A stretch of DNA of 64,000 nt from Ancylomarina sp. 16SWW S1-10-2 (GCF_009669305.1 NZ_SADB01000013.1:1-64000), one strand, 5' to 3'. Shown: positions 1-7,939, counted from the stretch's first letter. Program-made: numbers and translations. Notes: generated by a model from the sequence alone, not told the origin.

Positions 1-99
1 ATCCAATCAAGACCGCGAAGAAAACTAGAAAAATTTTTATCCAAATGATTTCTTAATCTTCTTTAACTTGTATTCACTCGGCTTAACTAAACAATCAGC

Positions 100-107
100 T
101 ATGTTTG
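100..107 (+). promoter_or_regulatory. -7 box of repeat unit 1
   Basis: TATGTTTG is an exact match to the Bacteroidota sigma-ABfr -7 consensus TAnnTTTG. The roughly 50 bases upstream are almost invariant between units. A clear -33 TTTG is not obvious. Confidence 0.7.
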
Positions 108-111
108 TAGT

Positions 112-239
112 GTAGAAACAATAAAACATTTTTTTCATAAAGTAGAGTTGAGCTAACTCCAAAAAGCTCAGTATTTTTTCATAGGTTAGATTTAGGTTAG
201 TTATAAAACTCAGGTGGGGACCTGAGTTTTTTCTTTTTT
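112..239 (+). ncRNA. Putative small RNA, copy 1
   Basis: The predicted transcript is about 125 nt, starting just after the -7 box. It has no ATG. Hairpin 1 pairs 148-154 with 165-171 around a loop at 155-164. A linker contains two GGTTAG hexamers, and the 3' hairpin 209-226 (7 bp stem, GGGG loop) precedes a T-rich tract at 227-239, so it reads as an intrinsic terminator. Expression is inferred from promoter plus terminator. The RNA does not match a family I can name with certainty. Confidence 0.65.
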
Positions 240-351
240 ACAGCAAGTCTGTCGCCAATCAAGACCACTCACAAAACCAGCAAAATTCTTATTCGAATGA
301 ATTCTTAATCTTCTTTAACTTGTATTCACTCGGCTTAACGAAACAATCAGC

Positions 352-359
352 TATGTTTG
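352..359 (+). promoter_or_regulatory. -7 box of repeat unit 2
   Basis: Exact TATGTTTG at the same position in the repeat as in units 1 and 3. Confidence 0.7.
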
Positions 360-363
360 TAGT

Positions 364-487
364 GTAGAAACAAAAAACTATTTTTTCATAGATAGAGCTG
401 AACTACTCCAAAAAGTTCAGTGTTTTTCATAGGTTAGATTTAGGTTAGTTAGAAAACTCAGGTGGGGACCTGAGTTTTTTCTTTTTT
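364..487 (+). ncRNA. Putative small RNA, copy 2
   Basis: Same architecture as copy 1. Hairpin 1 is CTGAACT (398-404) with AGTTCAG (414-420). Relative to copy 1 (TTGAGCT/AGCTCAG) a G-C pair has become A-T on both sides, a compensatory change that supports the stem. The terminator stem is CTCAGGT (457-463) with ACCTGAG (468-474), GGGG loop, then T-rich 475-487. Confidence 0.65.
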
Positions 488-599
488 ACACCAACTAGAT
501 CTCCAAGCAAGACCAATCGCTAAACCAGCAAAATTCTTATTTAAATGATTTATTAATATTCTTTAACATGTATTCACTCGGCTTAACTAAACAATCAGC

Positions 600-607
600 T
601 ATGTTTG
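600..607 (+). promoter_or_regulatory. -7 box of repeat unit 3
   Basis: Exact TATGTTTG, same relative position as in the other two units. Confidence 0.7.
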
Positions 608-611
608 TAGT

Positions 612-737
612 GTAGAAATAAACTACTTTTTTATAAAGTAGTATTGAGCAAACTCCAAAAAGCTCAGTAATTTTTTCATAGATTAGATTTAGGTTAGTTA
701 TAAAAACTCAGGTGGGGATCTGAGTTTTTTCTTTTTT
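612..737 (+). ncRNA. Putative small RNA, copy 3
   Basis: Same architecture as copies 1 and 2. Hairpin 1 keeps six pairs around the ACTCCAAAA loop core. The terminator stem CTCAGGT/ATCTGAG (707-724) has one base change that leaves a G-U pair, so folding is kept. The first GGTTAG hexamer is GATTAG here. Confidence 0.62.
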
Positions 738-825
738 ACAACAAGTCTATCTTATCTCAAACAGCTATCACAAATTTATTTCGTAAAAATTAATTCTGAT
801 TAGCCTTTATAAAGAATCACACACT

Positions 826-833
826 TATATTTG
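826..833 (+). promoter_or_regulatory. Promoter -7 box for the M1 peptidase gene
   Basis: TATATTTG matches TAnnTTTG exactly and lies 27 bases before the GTG start, giving a leader of about 20 nt. The -33 element is weak (TTAG at 800-803, 22 bases upstream). Confidence 0.6.
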
Positions 834-860
834 TAAGAATAACAAACAAAATATAACGAC

Positions 861-3419
861 GTGAAGAAATTACACTACTTATCGGTACTCATATGTTTTT
901 TTGTAATTGCATGTACTAGCACAAAACAGCCACTACCTGTTGAGCCTGGTGTAGCCAAAACACTAGCTGATTACAGGAAAGCAAACATTTCCAATCTTGA
1001 ATACCAATTACAGTTTGATATTCCTGAGGAACGCAAAGAAACTATTCCAGCTAAAAACAAAATCACTTTCACTCTAAAATCGGCAGATCAAGATCTACAA
1101 ATTGACTTCCGTGAAGAGGCTAGTTTAATAAAATCCGTAATCAGTAACGGAAATGAATCTGCATACCTTTTTGAATCAGAACATCTCATTATCCCTAAAT
1201 CGGAATTAAAAGTTGGACTTAATACGATCGAGATTGATTTCGTAGCCGGAAATACATCATTAAACAGAAATGACGAATTTCTTTATACCCTTTTTGTACC
1301 AGATAGAGCAAGAACAGCTTTCCCCTGTTTCGATCAGCCAAACCTAAAGGCTAAATTTCAATTGGAATTAATCGTTCCAAAAACGTGGAAAGCTATGGGG
1401 AATGGTAAGATTGAATCTGTTAAGGAAGAAGCAAACAAAAGCCGCTATAGCTTTCTTACAACAAAAGAATTACCAACCTACCTATTCTCATTTGTTGCTG
1501 GAAAATTCGAAACCGTCACTCGCGAACGCAATGGACACAAACACACCATGTATCATCGCGAGACAGATCCTGAAAAGTTAGCAAACAATACAGATGCCAT
1601 ATTTAAACTCCTATTTCAGTCGCTAGATTGGCTAGAAGAATATACCGACGTTCCCTACCCTTTTGCAAAATATGATTTCATTGTAATCCCATCTTTCCAA
1701 TACGGAGGCATGGAACATACCGGAGCAACCTTATATAACGCTTCTAAGATGTTTTTAGATAAGGATGCAACAAAGAGTAGCCTACTCAGTAGAGCGAACC
1801 TTATAGCACACGAAACGTCGCACATGTGGTTTGGTGACTTGGTAACTATGAAATGGTTCGATCAAGTTTGGTTAAAAGAGGTGTTTGCTAATTTTTTAGC
1901 TGATAAAATCACCAACCCTAGCTTTCCGGAGATGAACCACAAGCTAAAATTTGAGATGGCTCATTTTCCAAGTTCATACAGCATAGATCGTACAAGTGGA
2001 GCTAATCCTATTAATCAGGTTCTTCCAAACTTGAAAGATGCAGGAACGGTTTACGGCAGCATCATTTATCACAAGTCGCCTATTGTGATGGATATGTTGG
2101 AGAAAATAATTGGAAAGGACGCACTTAAGGAAGGACTTCAGACCTATTTAAAAACCTATGCTTACGGCAATGCAAGTTGGGAAGATCTTATTGCTATTCT
2201 TGATGAAAAAACGCCTGTTAATTTAAGAGAGTGGAGCAAGGTTTGGGTTGATAAGGCTGGACGTGCACAAGTTAAGGTTGATATCCTATCGGAAAATAAT
2301 GAGATTACAGAATTAAAACTCACACAAACCGATGTGAACGGTGTTGATGGCGCATGGAATCAAGATTTAAACTTAATTCTTGGTTACGCTGACACAACAA
2401 TTAGCTTACCTGTAAAGTTTGATCAGGCGCAAATAATCGTTCCAGAGGCAAAAGGCAAAAAGGTTCCTGATTTCATTATCCCAAATGGAAGTGGAAATGC
2501 TTATGGATTCTTTAAAATGGATGAGAAGACAAAACAATTCTTGCTAACACATATCGATCAAGTTAAAGACGATTTACAAAGAGGCATTGCATGGATTAAC
2601 CTTTATGAGAATCTTCGTGAAGGCGAGATTGAAGGCAAAGACTTTGTATTGGCTGTAGAACAACAAATATCTAAGGAAAAGAACACCTTAATTTTAGCTC
2701 GTATGCTTTCGTATATGAAATCGGCTTATTGGTTGAATATTAGTGCTGCGGACAGAAAAAAATTAGGTTCTCATCTTGAAGAAACGCTTTGGATTCAATT
2801 GAATCGAGAAAAAGATATGGGCCACAAATCTAGCTTGTTCACTACTTTGAGTAGTATGACAGAAAGTAAAGAACGCTTGGAGCAATTGTACCAGGTTTGG
2901 AAGGATGAGATTGCCATAGGTGGTTTTACGCTATCGGAAACAAAAGCGACAGCCTTGGCTTGCAATTTAGCTATTAAAATGCCTGAGAAAGCGAATGAGA
3001 TTGTTGAGACTCAAATAGAACGAATCAAAAACCCAGACAGCAAGAAAAAGATGCAATTTGTAGCTCCTGCCCTTTCTCCTGATCCACAAATTCGTAACGC
3101 ATTCTTCGCAAGTTTACTTAAGGCTGAAAACAGAGAAACCGAGCGTTGGGTGCTAGATGCATTGCGATATTTACATCACCCACTACGCGAAAAAGAAGCA
3201 TTGACCTATTTGCCACAGAATTTAGAGTTACTTAAGGAGATACAAGTTACTCGCGATATCTTTTTTCCATTCGGCTGGTTAAGTTCAAGTTATAGCGGAC
3301 ACCAATCGAAAGAGGCGGGTGATATCACTCGCAAGTTCTTAGAGGAAAGACCTGACTATCCTGAGAATTTAAAATTGAAGATTCTACAGACAGCAGATTT
3401 AGTGCTGAGAAAAAAATAA
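861..3419 (+). CDS. M1 family zinc aminopeptidase, lipoprotein
   Basis: This is an 852-residue gluzincin aminopeptidase that removes N-terminal residues from peptides. The N-terminus is a lipoprotein signal with a lipobox ending at the Cys of VIAC, so the enzyme should be anchored in the cell envelope. The M1 signature is complete: a GGMEH exopeptidase motif near residue 280, the zinc site HETSH at 317-321, and the third ligand Glu340 exactly 18 residues further on. The remainder is the HEAT-like helical C-terminal domain, and the length is normal for the family. The start is GTG; the next in-frame ATG would cut into the signal peptide. It is transcribed alone, with its own promoter box and a strong terminator right after the stop. 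The last ~20 codons and the terminator have a decayed second copy at 4231-4343. Confidence 0.95.
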   Translation: MKKLHYLSVLICFFVIACTSTKQPLPVEPGVAKTLADYRKANISNLEYQLQFDIPEERKETIPAKNKITFTLKSADQDLQIDFREEASLIKSVISNGNESAYLFESEHLIIPKSELKVGLNTIEIDFVAGNTSLNRNDEFLYTLFVPDRARTAFPCFDQPNLKAKFQLELIVPKTWKAMGNGKIESVKEEANKSRYSFLTTKELPTYLFSFVAGKFETVTRERNGHKHTMYHRETDPEKLANNTDAIFKLLFQSLDWLEEYTDVPYPFAKYDFIVIPSFQYGGMEHTGATLYNASKMFLDKDATKSSLLSRANLIAHETSHMWFGDLVTMKWFDQVWLKEVFANFLADKITNPSFPEMNHKLKFEMAHFPSSYSIDRTSGANPINQVLPNLKDAGTVYGSIIYHKSPIVMDMLEKIIGKDALKEGLQTYLKTYAYGNASWEDLIAILDEKTPVNLREWSKVWVDKAGRAQVKVDILSENNEITELKLTQTDVNGVDGAWNQDLNLILGYADTTISLPVKFDQAQIIVPEAKGKKVPDFIIPNGSGNAYGFFKMDEKTKQFLLTHIDQVKDDLQRGIAWINLYENLREGEIEGKDFVLAVEQQISKEKNTLILARMLSYMKSAYWLNISAADRKKLGSHLEETLWIQLNREKDMGHKSSLFTTLSSMTESKERLEQLYQVWKDEIAIGGFTLSETKATALACNLAIKMPEKANEIVETQIERIKNPDSKKKMQFVAPALSPDPQIRNAFFASLLKAENRETERWVLDALRYLHHPLREKEALTYLPQNLELLKEIQVTRDIFFPFGWLSSSYSGHQSKEAGDITRKFLEERPDYPENLKLKILQTADLVLRKK

Positions 3420-3438
3420 GATTTAAACTCAAAAAAGG

Positions 3439-3475
3439 AAAGGCGTTCCAACTGATTGGAACGCCTTTTCTATAT
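3439..3475 (+). terminator. Terminator of the M1 peptidase gene
   Basis: A perfect 13 bp stem (3439-3451 with 3456-3468), CTGA loop, then a short T-run. It lies 20 bases after the stop codon. Confidence 0.85.
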
Positions 3476-3568
3476 CTGCTAAATTCAACTCATAAATTTT
3501 TAGAATTTACTTTCTAGATGAAACAATTAAGCTCGAAGAGCGATCAGATGTCTAAAATAACAAGTTTA

Positions 3569-3600
3569 CTTGCCTACTATTAATTATTTAACGATGTTTG
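3569..3600 (+). promoter_or_regulatory. Candidate promoter for the phosphatase gene
   Basis: CTTG (3569-3572), 20 bases, then GATGTTTG (3593-3600), one base off TAnnTTTG. It lies 43 bases ahead of the chosen ATG. Confidence 0.45.
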
Positions 3601-3642
3601 TCTCCGTTCAAAAAACAAACCTATTTCACACATACAAAAAAG

Positions 3643-4191
3643 ATGAAAACATCAATACTCTCACTTTTACTAATTCTTTTTTTAGCATTCAGCTCTCAGG
3701 CCAAAAACAAAACTGTAAAAACAGATTCTGTTGAAATAATCAAAGATTTTAAAGGAGCCTTTAAATATCAAAACTATTACATAAGTACACAACCTAGTTT
3801 GGAGGCCTTAGGTTGGTATAAATCGCAAGGTGCCAGCGCAATTATAAACCTTCGCACAAAAAAAGAGAATAAGGATTTTGCTAGTCAAACCTTTAACGAG
3901 AAAAAGATGGCTAAAAAGTTAGGCTTTGATTACAATAACCTACCAATAGCTGGCTCTAAAGATTATACGCCAAAGAATTTAGAGGCATTCGCTAAATTAA
4001 TAGAAGGAGATAAAAAGATATTGATACACTGTAGCAGTGCAGGTAGAGCAACTGCACTTTTTATGGCTTACCTAGTTAAATACAAAGGGTATTCGGTAAA
4101 CCAGGCAACCCATATCGGTCGTAAGCTTAAATTCTCTTTACCCTTAGAAAAATTGCTTGACACTAAAATCAGCATGGAGATTCAGAATTAG
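3643..4191 (+). CDS. Exported tyrosine-phosphatase-like protein (DUF442/BLH-type)
   Basis: This is a 182-residue protein with an N-terminal signal peptide (hydrophobic run then cleavage near SQA), so probably periplasmic. The P-loop is HCSSAGRAT with Cys130 and Arg135. That is Cys-x4-Arg rather than the Cys-x5-Arg of classical tyrosine phosphatases, as in the DUF442/beta-lactamase-hydrolase-like phosphatase group. The preceding AIINLRT and LPIAGSKDYTP segments fit that fold, with the Asp a possible general acid. The start was placed at ATG 3643, because an upstream TTG at 3598 overlaps the candidate promoter and adds a non-signal-like extension. It is a single gene flanked by terminators. The substrate is unknown. 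Confidence 0.8.
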   Translation: MKTSILSLLLILFLAFSSQAKNKTVKTDSVEIIKDFKGAFKYQNYYISTQPSLEALGWYKSQGASAIINLRTKKENKDFASQTFNEKKMAKKLGFDYNNLPIAGSKDYTPKNLEAFAKLIEGDKKILIHCSSAGRATALFMAYLVKYKGYSVNQATHIGRKLKFSLPLEKLLDTKISMEIQN

Positions 4192-4230
4192 TATCAGATA
4201 GATTTTGGTATCGGATCGCTGTGCATTGTT

Positions 4231-4298
4231 TATCCTGAGAATTTGAAATAGAAGATTCTCCAAACTTCAGGTTTAGGACTGAGAAAATAGTAAGATTT
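4231..4298 (+). pseudogene. Relic of the M1 peptidase C-terminus
   Basis: Translation gives YPENLK, a stop, then KILQT and LRK, closely matching the last ~20 residues of the M1 peptidase (YPENLKLKILQT...). The nucleotide match continues through the stop codon into the following terminator. The rest of the gene is absent. This is a remnant of a duplicated gene tail and not a functional gene. Confidence 0.8.
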
Positions 4299-4310
4299 AA
4301 ACTCAAAATA

Positions 4311-4348
4311 AAATGGCGTTTCAACTGATTGGAACGCCATTTTTATAT
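4311..4348 (+). terminator. Terminator after the phosphatase gene, duplicated from the M1 gene
   Basis: A stem of about 14 bp (AAATGGCGTT... with ...AACGCCATTT, one T-G wobble) and the same CTGA loop as the hairpin at 3439-3468, followed by T's. It is attached to the relic tail of the M1 gene, and serves as the only evident terminator for the phosphatase gene. Confidence 0.8.
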
Positions 4349-4480
4349 TCTATTAATTATAATTCTATTTCAAGAATTCATATATTCTCAAGGAAAACAT
4401 TTTCACTTACCTAAAAATAACAGACTGGGCATCTATCATTTAAAACAAGCCTCATAATACCAATACATTACTGAAATAGC

Positions 4481-5017
4481 TCATGAATTCGTCAAAATAC
4501 TATAACACATTTCCCTATAACTGGCTTTAAAAAAGGACAACTGTTGTGCTGTTAGCGCGTTGGGATAGGTCATAAGTAACATCTCGACCTCAGCTCCATT
4601 TTTACGCATGGGCAGCTGTTTGTAGTCGTGCTGATTGAGTTTAAAACCCAATCGTTGGTAAAATCCGATTCGACGCTTGCTGATAGCATTATTAGGCAGT
4701 TCTACCTCCAAGATTATTTGATCGGCACTCTCGGTAGCAAACTGCTCTACAATGCTTTTACCGTAACCTTTGCCCCTACATTCCATTCGTGTTGCTAAGT
4801 GTTCGATATAACGTAAGCCCTTAAATTGCCACCACAATATAAAACCCACAAAAACACCATCGATGCTTACTATATCGAAATGATAATTGACATTTTGCAT
4901 TGCTTGCTGCTGCAAATCAAGATCTCTGCGCTCATCCATCGGGAATGCTTGTTCGTACAAATGCCAGGCTTGTAAAAAGCTTTTGCTATTTGTTTGGCTT
5001 AGTCTTGTGATTTTCAT
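4481..5017 (-). CDS. GNAT family N-acetyltransferase
   Basis: A 178-residue protein with the GNAT fold order. The acetyl-CoA pyrophosphate-binding motif A is seen as RGKGYGKS (Q/R-x-x-G-x-G/A), following the LATRMEC beta strand. A NAISKRRIGFYQRLGFK segment is the usual motif B region with the Tyr that often acts as general acid. It is cytosolic with no signal peptide. The acceptor substrate cannot be told from sequence. It lies downstream of rloB on the same strand, with only a weak hairpin between, so read-through is possible. Confidence 0.85.
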   Translation of the reverse strand: MKITRLSQTNSKSFLQAWHLYEQAFPMDERRDLDLQQQAMQNVNYHFDIVSIDGVFVGFILWWQFKGLRYIEHLATRMECRGKGYGKSIVEQFATESADQIILEVELPNNAISKRRIGFYQRLGFKLNQHDYKQLPMRKNGAEVEMLLMTYPNALTAQQLSFFKASYREMCYSILTNS

Positions 5018-5057
5018 TTTGAGTGGATGAATTGCTTTGGTAGATCAGGGGAAGAAT

Positions 5058-5084
5058 AAAGGCTAAGTTATAAGCTCAGCCTTT
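5058..5084 (-). terminator. Weak terminator-like hairpin after rloB
   Basis: AAAGGCT (5058-5064) pairs with AGCCTTT (5078-5084). No long T-run follows on the minus strand, so termination is doubtful. Confidence 0.35.
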
Positions 5085-5099
5085 TGTATATTCTATAAG

Positions 5100-5747
5100 T
5101 TACAATTCTATCTCTAGAATTTCAAACAAGCGATAAATTTCAGCTTTTGCCTGCTGAGGATTTTCAGAATCGTATTGCCCTAAAGCTTTTGCTCTTTGAT
5201 ATGCCGTATTTAAGTTTGGTTTCAATCGAGCATATATTCCGCCTCCCGAAATATAATATTTTCTACTCTTGTTGTATCCTAAAATTGGTATTGCATTCAA
5301 CTCTCTCTCCAATTCAGAATAAATACTATAAAATCGACCTGAATTTTTAATATGCAGCAAATACCAATATTCCAAACAAGGAACATTTACTAATACATTC
5401 ACATTTTCAATTTCAGATAATTCTCGATAACATTCATTAAATACAATCAAAGGTGATTTCCTTCCTCCTTTAAACTCTCTTTCTTCTTTTAAGATGGTGT
5501 CAAAGTCAACCATCCATATAGCTTGATCGTAATGTTTCGATTCTTCTTTTATCGTTTCAAACTGCTGAGCAATTGTCTTCTTCTTATTTAAATCAGGTTT
5601 TATTGTTATAGATTTTAATCTTTCAATATTCTTCAACTGATCGAGATACAGTTTTTCAGTTTCTCCATCAACAAGAACATAAATAGTCTTATTTCCCTGT
5701 CCTCTTCTCTTCCTTTGACCTCTTCGATTATCTCTATTCATAATCAA
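5100..5747 (-). CDS. rloB: RloB-like TOPRIM-type protein
   Basis: A 215-residue RloB-family protein. After a very basic start, LVDGETEKLYLDQL resembles the first TOPRIM motif (usually VEG.xE). AIWMVDFDTI near residue 80 provides the DxD motif, so a metal-dependent nuclease-like TOPRIM fold is likely. The start overlaps the end of the ATPase gene upstream by 14 bases (8 if the second Met is used), which indicates translational coupling. RloA/RloB pairs were named as restriction-linked ORFs in Campylobacter and resemble the AriA/AriB pair of the PARIS defence system, in which an ATPase holds back a TOPRIM effector. A defence role here is inference. No restriction-modification genes are in the window. 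Confidence 0.83.
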   Translation of the reverse strand: MIMNRDNRRGQRKRRGQGNKTIYVLVDGETEKLYLDQLKNIERLKSITIKPDLNKKKTIAQQFETIKEESKHYDQAIWMVDFDTILKEEREFKGGRKSPLIVFNECYRELSEIENVNVLVNVPCLEYWYLLHIKNSGRFYSIYSELERELNAIPILGYNKSRKYYISGGGIYARLKPNLNTAYQRAKALGQYDSENPQQAKAEIYRLFEILEIEL

Positions 5748-7041
5748 GATCTAAATAATAATCACTCAAATTAGGAGTTGCACCCAATTTACCAGCCTTG
5801 TAGGCATTATACGCCGAGCTACCTTTACGAATTACCGAAGAATCAAAATCATCTAACGAAAACAAATCGGTACTACCATCGTCTTTCTTTTCAGTAAACC
5901 AAATGGCATCATTTCTGAAAATATCTTTTTCCATCAATAATTCACGAAGATGTGTCGTAGCTATTAATTGCGATTTTTTAGAATTAACTAAAAAACTTAA
6001 AAGAAAATGTTTTAATAAATCTGGATGTAAGGAAGATTCAAATTCATCAATTGGAAATATTATTTCATTATGAATCAACATATCTAACAAACCACCAAAT
6101 TCATAATAACGCTGAGTTCCTGCAGATTCATCATCAAATGAAAGATGATACTTACCAGTACCATTAACGACATGTTCAAATAACAATTCCTTTGTTGTTA
6201 TTTTTTTTTCTGATTTTAGTTTTTTTAGTTCAAACTCAGAGATCTTTAATTTTTTTGATACAAGATCTACAAATTCAGATGTTACCTCTTGCTCATTCAC
6301 ATCGACTACAATATCAGAAATATTAAAGTCAGCTTTCTTCAAAACCTCAAGTACAGTTCGCTTATCAATTGCATTTGAATCTAATTTATCAGAAACATAA
6401 TCAAACAAGTTCGATTTAGGATGAACTATTGGTTTCAATTTGCTTCGAAACCAATTAATCACATTCTGTAATTCAGTAGATTCTATATTGGTTTTTAAAA
6501 AGCCGCCTAAAACCGTATTGTTCCACAAGGTATTTGCTTCAAGTGTAGATTTATGACTTTTATCAATTTCTATTTTACGTCCAAACTCAATCTTAGATAA
6601 CTGATTTTCTTTATTAGTTGTTCTAGTAAATACAATTGCCTTGTTAGGATTAAAATTCCTCAACTCTTCTTTAACGATAAAATCGTTATTAAATTCAAGT
6701 TCATACAAATATTTAATTCCTTTCTGATAAAACTCGATCTTCATAATAGTATTTTGAGTAGGTGTTTTATCATCAAAAAGAAAAGGAGCAAAACTAATTG
6801 GCTCTGTTTTTTTATCTACAGGTTCCATTATTAAATCCCTCAAAAAATCGAGAGCTTTTAATAAATTCGTTTTTCCAGAAGCATTAGCACCATAAATCAA
6901 ACCTAATTTCAATAAACGTATGCCTTCCTTAGGTTTAATAATATAATAATCTTCCAAATCATCTGACTTGGCTGCTTCGAATGACAATGTTACTTTGTCC
7001 TTTATAGAACGAAAGTTTTGTACTGAAAAATTAACTAACAT
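5734..7041 (-). CDS. rloA: RloA-like AAA15/ABC-type ATPase
   Basis: A 435-residue SMC/ABC-like ATPase of the AAA15/AAA21 group. It opens with LVNFSVQNFRSIKDKVTLSF, typical of this family. Walker A GANASGKT is at residues 51-58, a signature-like DDESAGTQRYYEF lies in the last third, and Walker B is IIFPIDEFESSLHP, followed by a His-containing switch (IATTHL). The start is ATG 7041: it has a GAAAGGAAAAG purine stretch upstream, and the open frame further upstream runs through a dispersed repeat and a terminator and is not protein-like. The partner gene rloB overlaps its 3' end. The gene looks rather AT-rich compared with neighbours, which would fit transfer, but I did not count. Confidence 0.87.
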   Translation of the reverse strand: MLVNFSVQNFRSIKDKVTLSFEAAKSDDLEDYYIIKPKEGIRLLKLGLIYGANASGKTNLLKALDFLRDLIMEPVDKKTEPISFAPFLFDDKTPTQNTIMKIEFYQKGIKYLYELEFNNDFIVKEELRNFNPNKAIVFTRTTNKENQLSKIEFGRKIEIDKSHKSTLEANTLWNNTVLGGFLKTNIESTELQNVINWFRSKLKPIVHPKSNLFDYVSDKLDSNAIDKRTVLEVLKKADFNISDIVVDVNEQEVTSEFVDLVSKKLKISEFELKKLKSEKKITTKELLFEHVVNGTGKYHLSFDDESAGTQRYYEFGGLLDMLIHNEIIFPIDEFESSLHPDLLKHFLLSFLVNSKKSQLIATTHLRELLMEKDIFRNDAIWFTEKKDDGSTDLFSLDDFDSSVIRKGSSAYNAYKAGKLGATPNLSDYYLDLDYE

Positions 7042-7164
7042 GATACTTTTCCTTTCATTTTCGTAATCGAACTGCAAATTAAAGGATAAAAACATTAAAA
7101 ACAACACAATTACTTGCTTTTTAGACAAAATCCAGTTATTGCTTTTAGAAAAGCTCTTTTGCTT

Positions 7165-7197
7165 GGAGATTACCACGTCGTTCCTCCTCGTAATGAC
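7165..7197 (-). repeat. Dispersed REP-like repeat (GTCATTACGAGGAGG family)
   Basis: On the minus strand this reads GTCATTACGAGGAGGAACG followed by ACGTGGTAATCTCC. It is a version of an extragenic repeat (GTCATTGCGAGGAG...) that I know from many Bacteroidota and other genomes. It lies between the DUF1456 terminator and the rloA start. Conceptual translation through it gives the spurious ITRRNDVVIS peptide. Confidence 0.7.
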
Positions 7198-7213
7198 AGT
7201 TACCATAAAAAAT

Positions 7214-7238
7214 ACAAAAGCCAATCTCCGAAGAAAAT
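7214..7238 (-). terminator. Terminator of the DUF1456 gene
   Basis: ACAAAAGCCA pairs with TGGCTTTTGT (10 bp stem, 14 nt loop). On the minus strand it is followed by a T-run, about 60 bases after the stop. Confidence 0.65.
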
Positions 7239-7291
7239 GGCTTTTGTGTTTTTAAAAATATGTAATGTTGTGTGAGTAATTTTCAACAACC

Positions 7292-7777
7292 TTACTGGCG
7301 TATGTCATAATTGCTTAGGTTAGGCTTGTATTTCTTTTGCAATGCGTTAAGAAAATATCTTAGGTATTGATCTAAGAAATCTCGGTAAGATTTATGATCT
7401 GGATTACGGAAGAAAGCACTCAACTCATGTTTACTTATTTTTTTATCTATTGCGGCTAACATATCTAGAATGTCATCAGATTTTAAATCCAATGCAATTT
7501 TCAGCTTCTTCAAAATCATATTATTGGTCAATGGATCTTCAGGCTCTGGTAAAGGACCTTCCCTTTTCCCGCGTTTTTCAATAATTATTCCATTAAGGAA
7601 ATTAGAGAGTTCTTTATCTGTGATTTCTATTATTGAAGGATCATCCTCTCTTTTTAACCAGTCACACAAAACCGCTCTACTGACATCCTGATTGACTAAT
7701 TTAAAAACCGCAATCATTTTGGTATCATTAAGATCGAACAGGTAACGAACACGTCGTAATATATCATTATTGGTCAT
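7292..7777 (-). CDS. DUF1456 (YehS-like) protein
   Basis: A 161-residue protein made of two DUF1456 repeats. The first (residues 1-75) starts MTNNDILRRVRYLFDLND and contains a WLKREDDP segment. The second (about 83-160) starts LTNNMILKKLKIALDLKSDDI and contains HELSAFFRNPDHKSYRDF. This matches E. coli YehS along its whole length. The biochemical role of the family is not established. It is cytosolic with no signal or membrane segment. It is a single gene with its own terminator. Confidence 0.9.
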   Translation of the reverse strand: MTNNDILRRVRYLFDLNDTKMIAVFKLVNQDVSRAVLCDWLKREDDPSIIEITDKELSNFLNGIIIEKRGKREGPLPEPEDPLTNNMILKKLKIALDLKSDDILDMLAAIDKKISKHELSAFFRNPDHKSYRDFLDQYLRYFLNALQKKYKPNLSNYDIRQ

Positions 7778-7939
7778 ATCGTCTTTTATTTGTTTTTCAC
7801 GTCTTTATATAACTTTCACTTTCCTAATTTATCACCTTAGATTATTGTGCCAAAGCTAGAAAATGAACTCTTATTAGATTGAGAGCCCGAAACTACAAAA
7901 CAATTAGGGTCTAACAAAAGAAACAATACGAAATAACAG

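Larger units (their letters stand above)
5..750 (+). repeat. Three tandem ~250 bp repeat units
   Basis: Three imperfect head-to-tail copies begin at about 5, 257 and 505 (periods 252 and 248). Each unit carries, in order, a conserved block ending in the box TATGTTTG, a first hairpin with loop core ACTCCAAAA, a GGTTAG-ATTTA-GGTTAG stretch, and a terminator hairpin followed by a T-tract. Divergence is concentrated in the spacer between one terminator and the next promoter block, which is what selection on three separate transcription units would produce. No open reading frame of note lies in any unit. The array may extend left of the window, because unit 1 starts at the edge. Confidence 0.93.

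Noticed and set aside
5-750. CRISPR-like array from the regular repeats
   Set aside because: Units are ~250 bp with promoter and terminator elements; repeats are long and spacers are homologous to each other, which does not fit 24-48 bp CRISPR repeats with unique spacers.
3598-3642. TTG start for the phosphatase
   Set aside because: It lies inside the candidate promoter and would put 15 polar residues before a good signal peptide starting at ATG 3643.
7042-7224. N-terminal extension of the RloA frame
   Set aside because: The extension runs through a dispersed repeat and a terminator, and the family begins at the Met encoded at 7041.
7292-7777. DUF1456 gene as a third member of the RloAB module
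   Set aside because: It has its own terminator and a repeat separates it from rloA, and the family is a general one found without RloAB.
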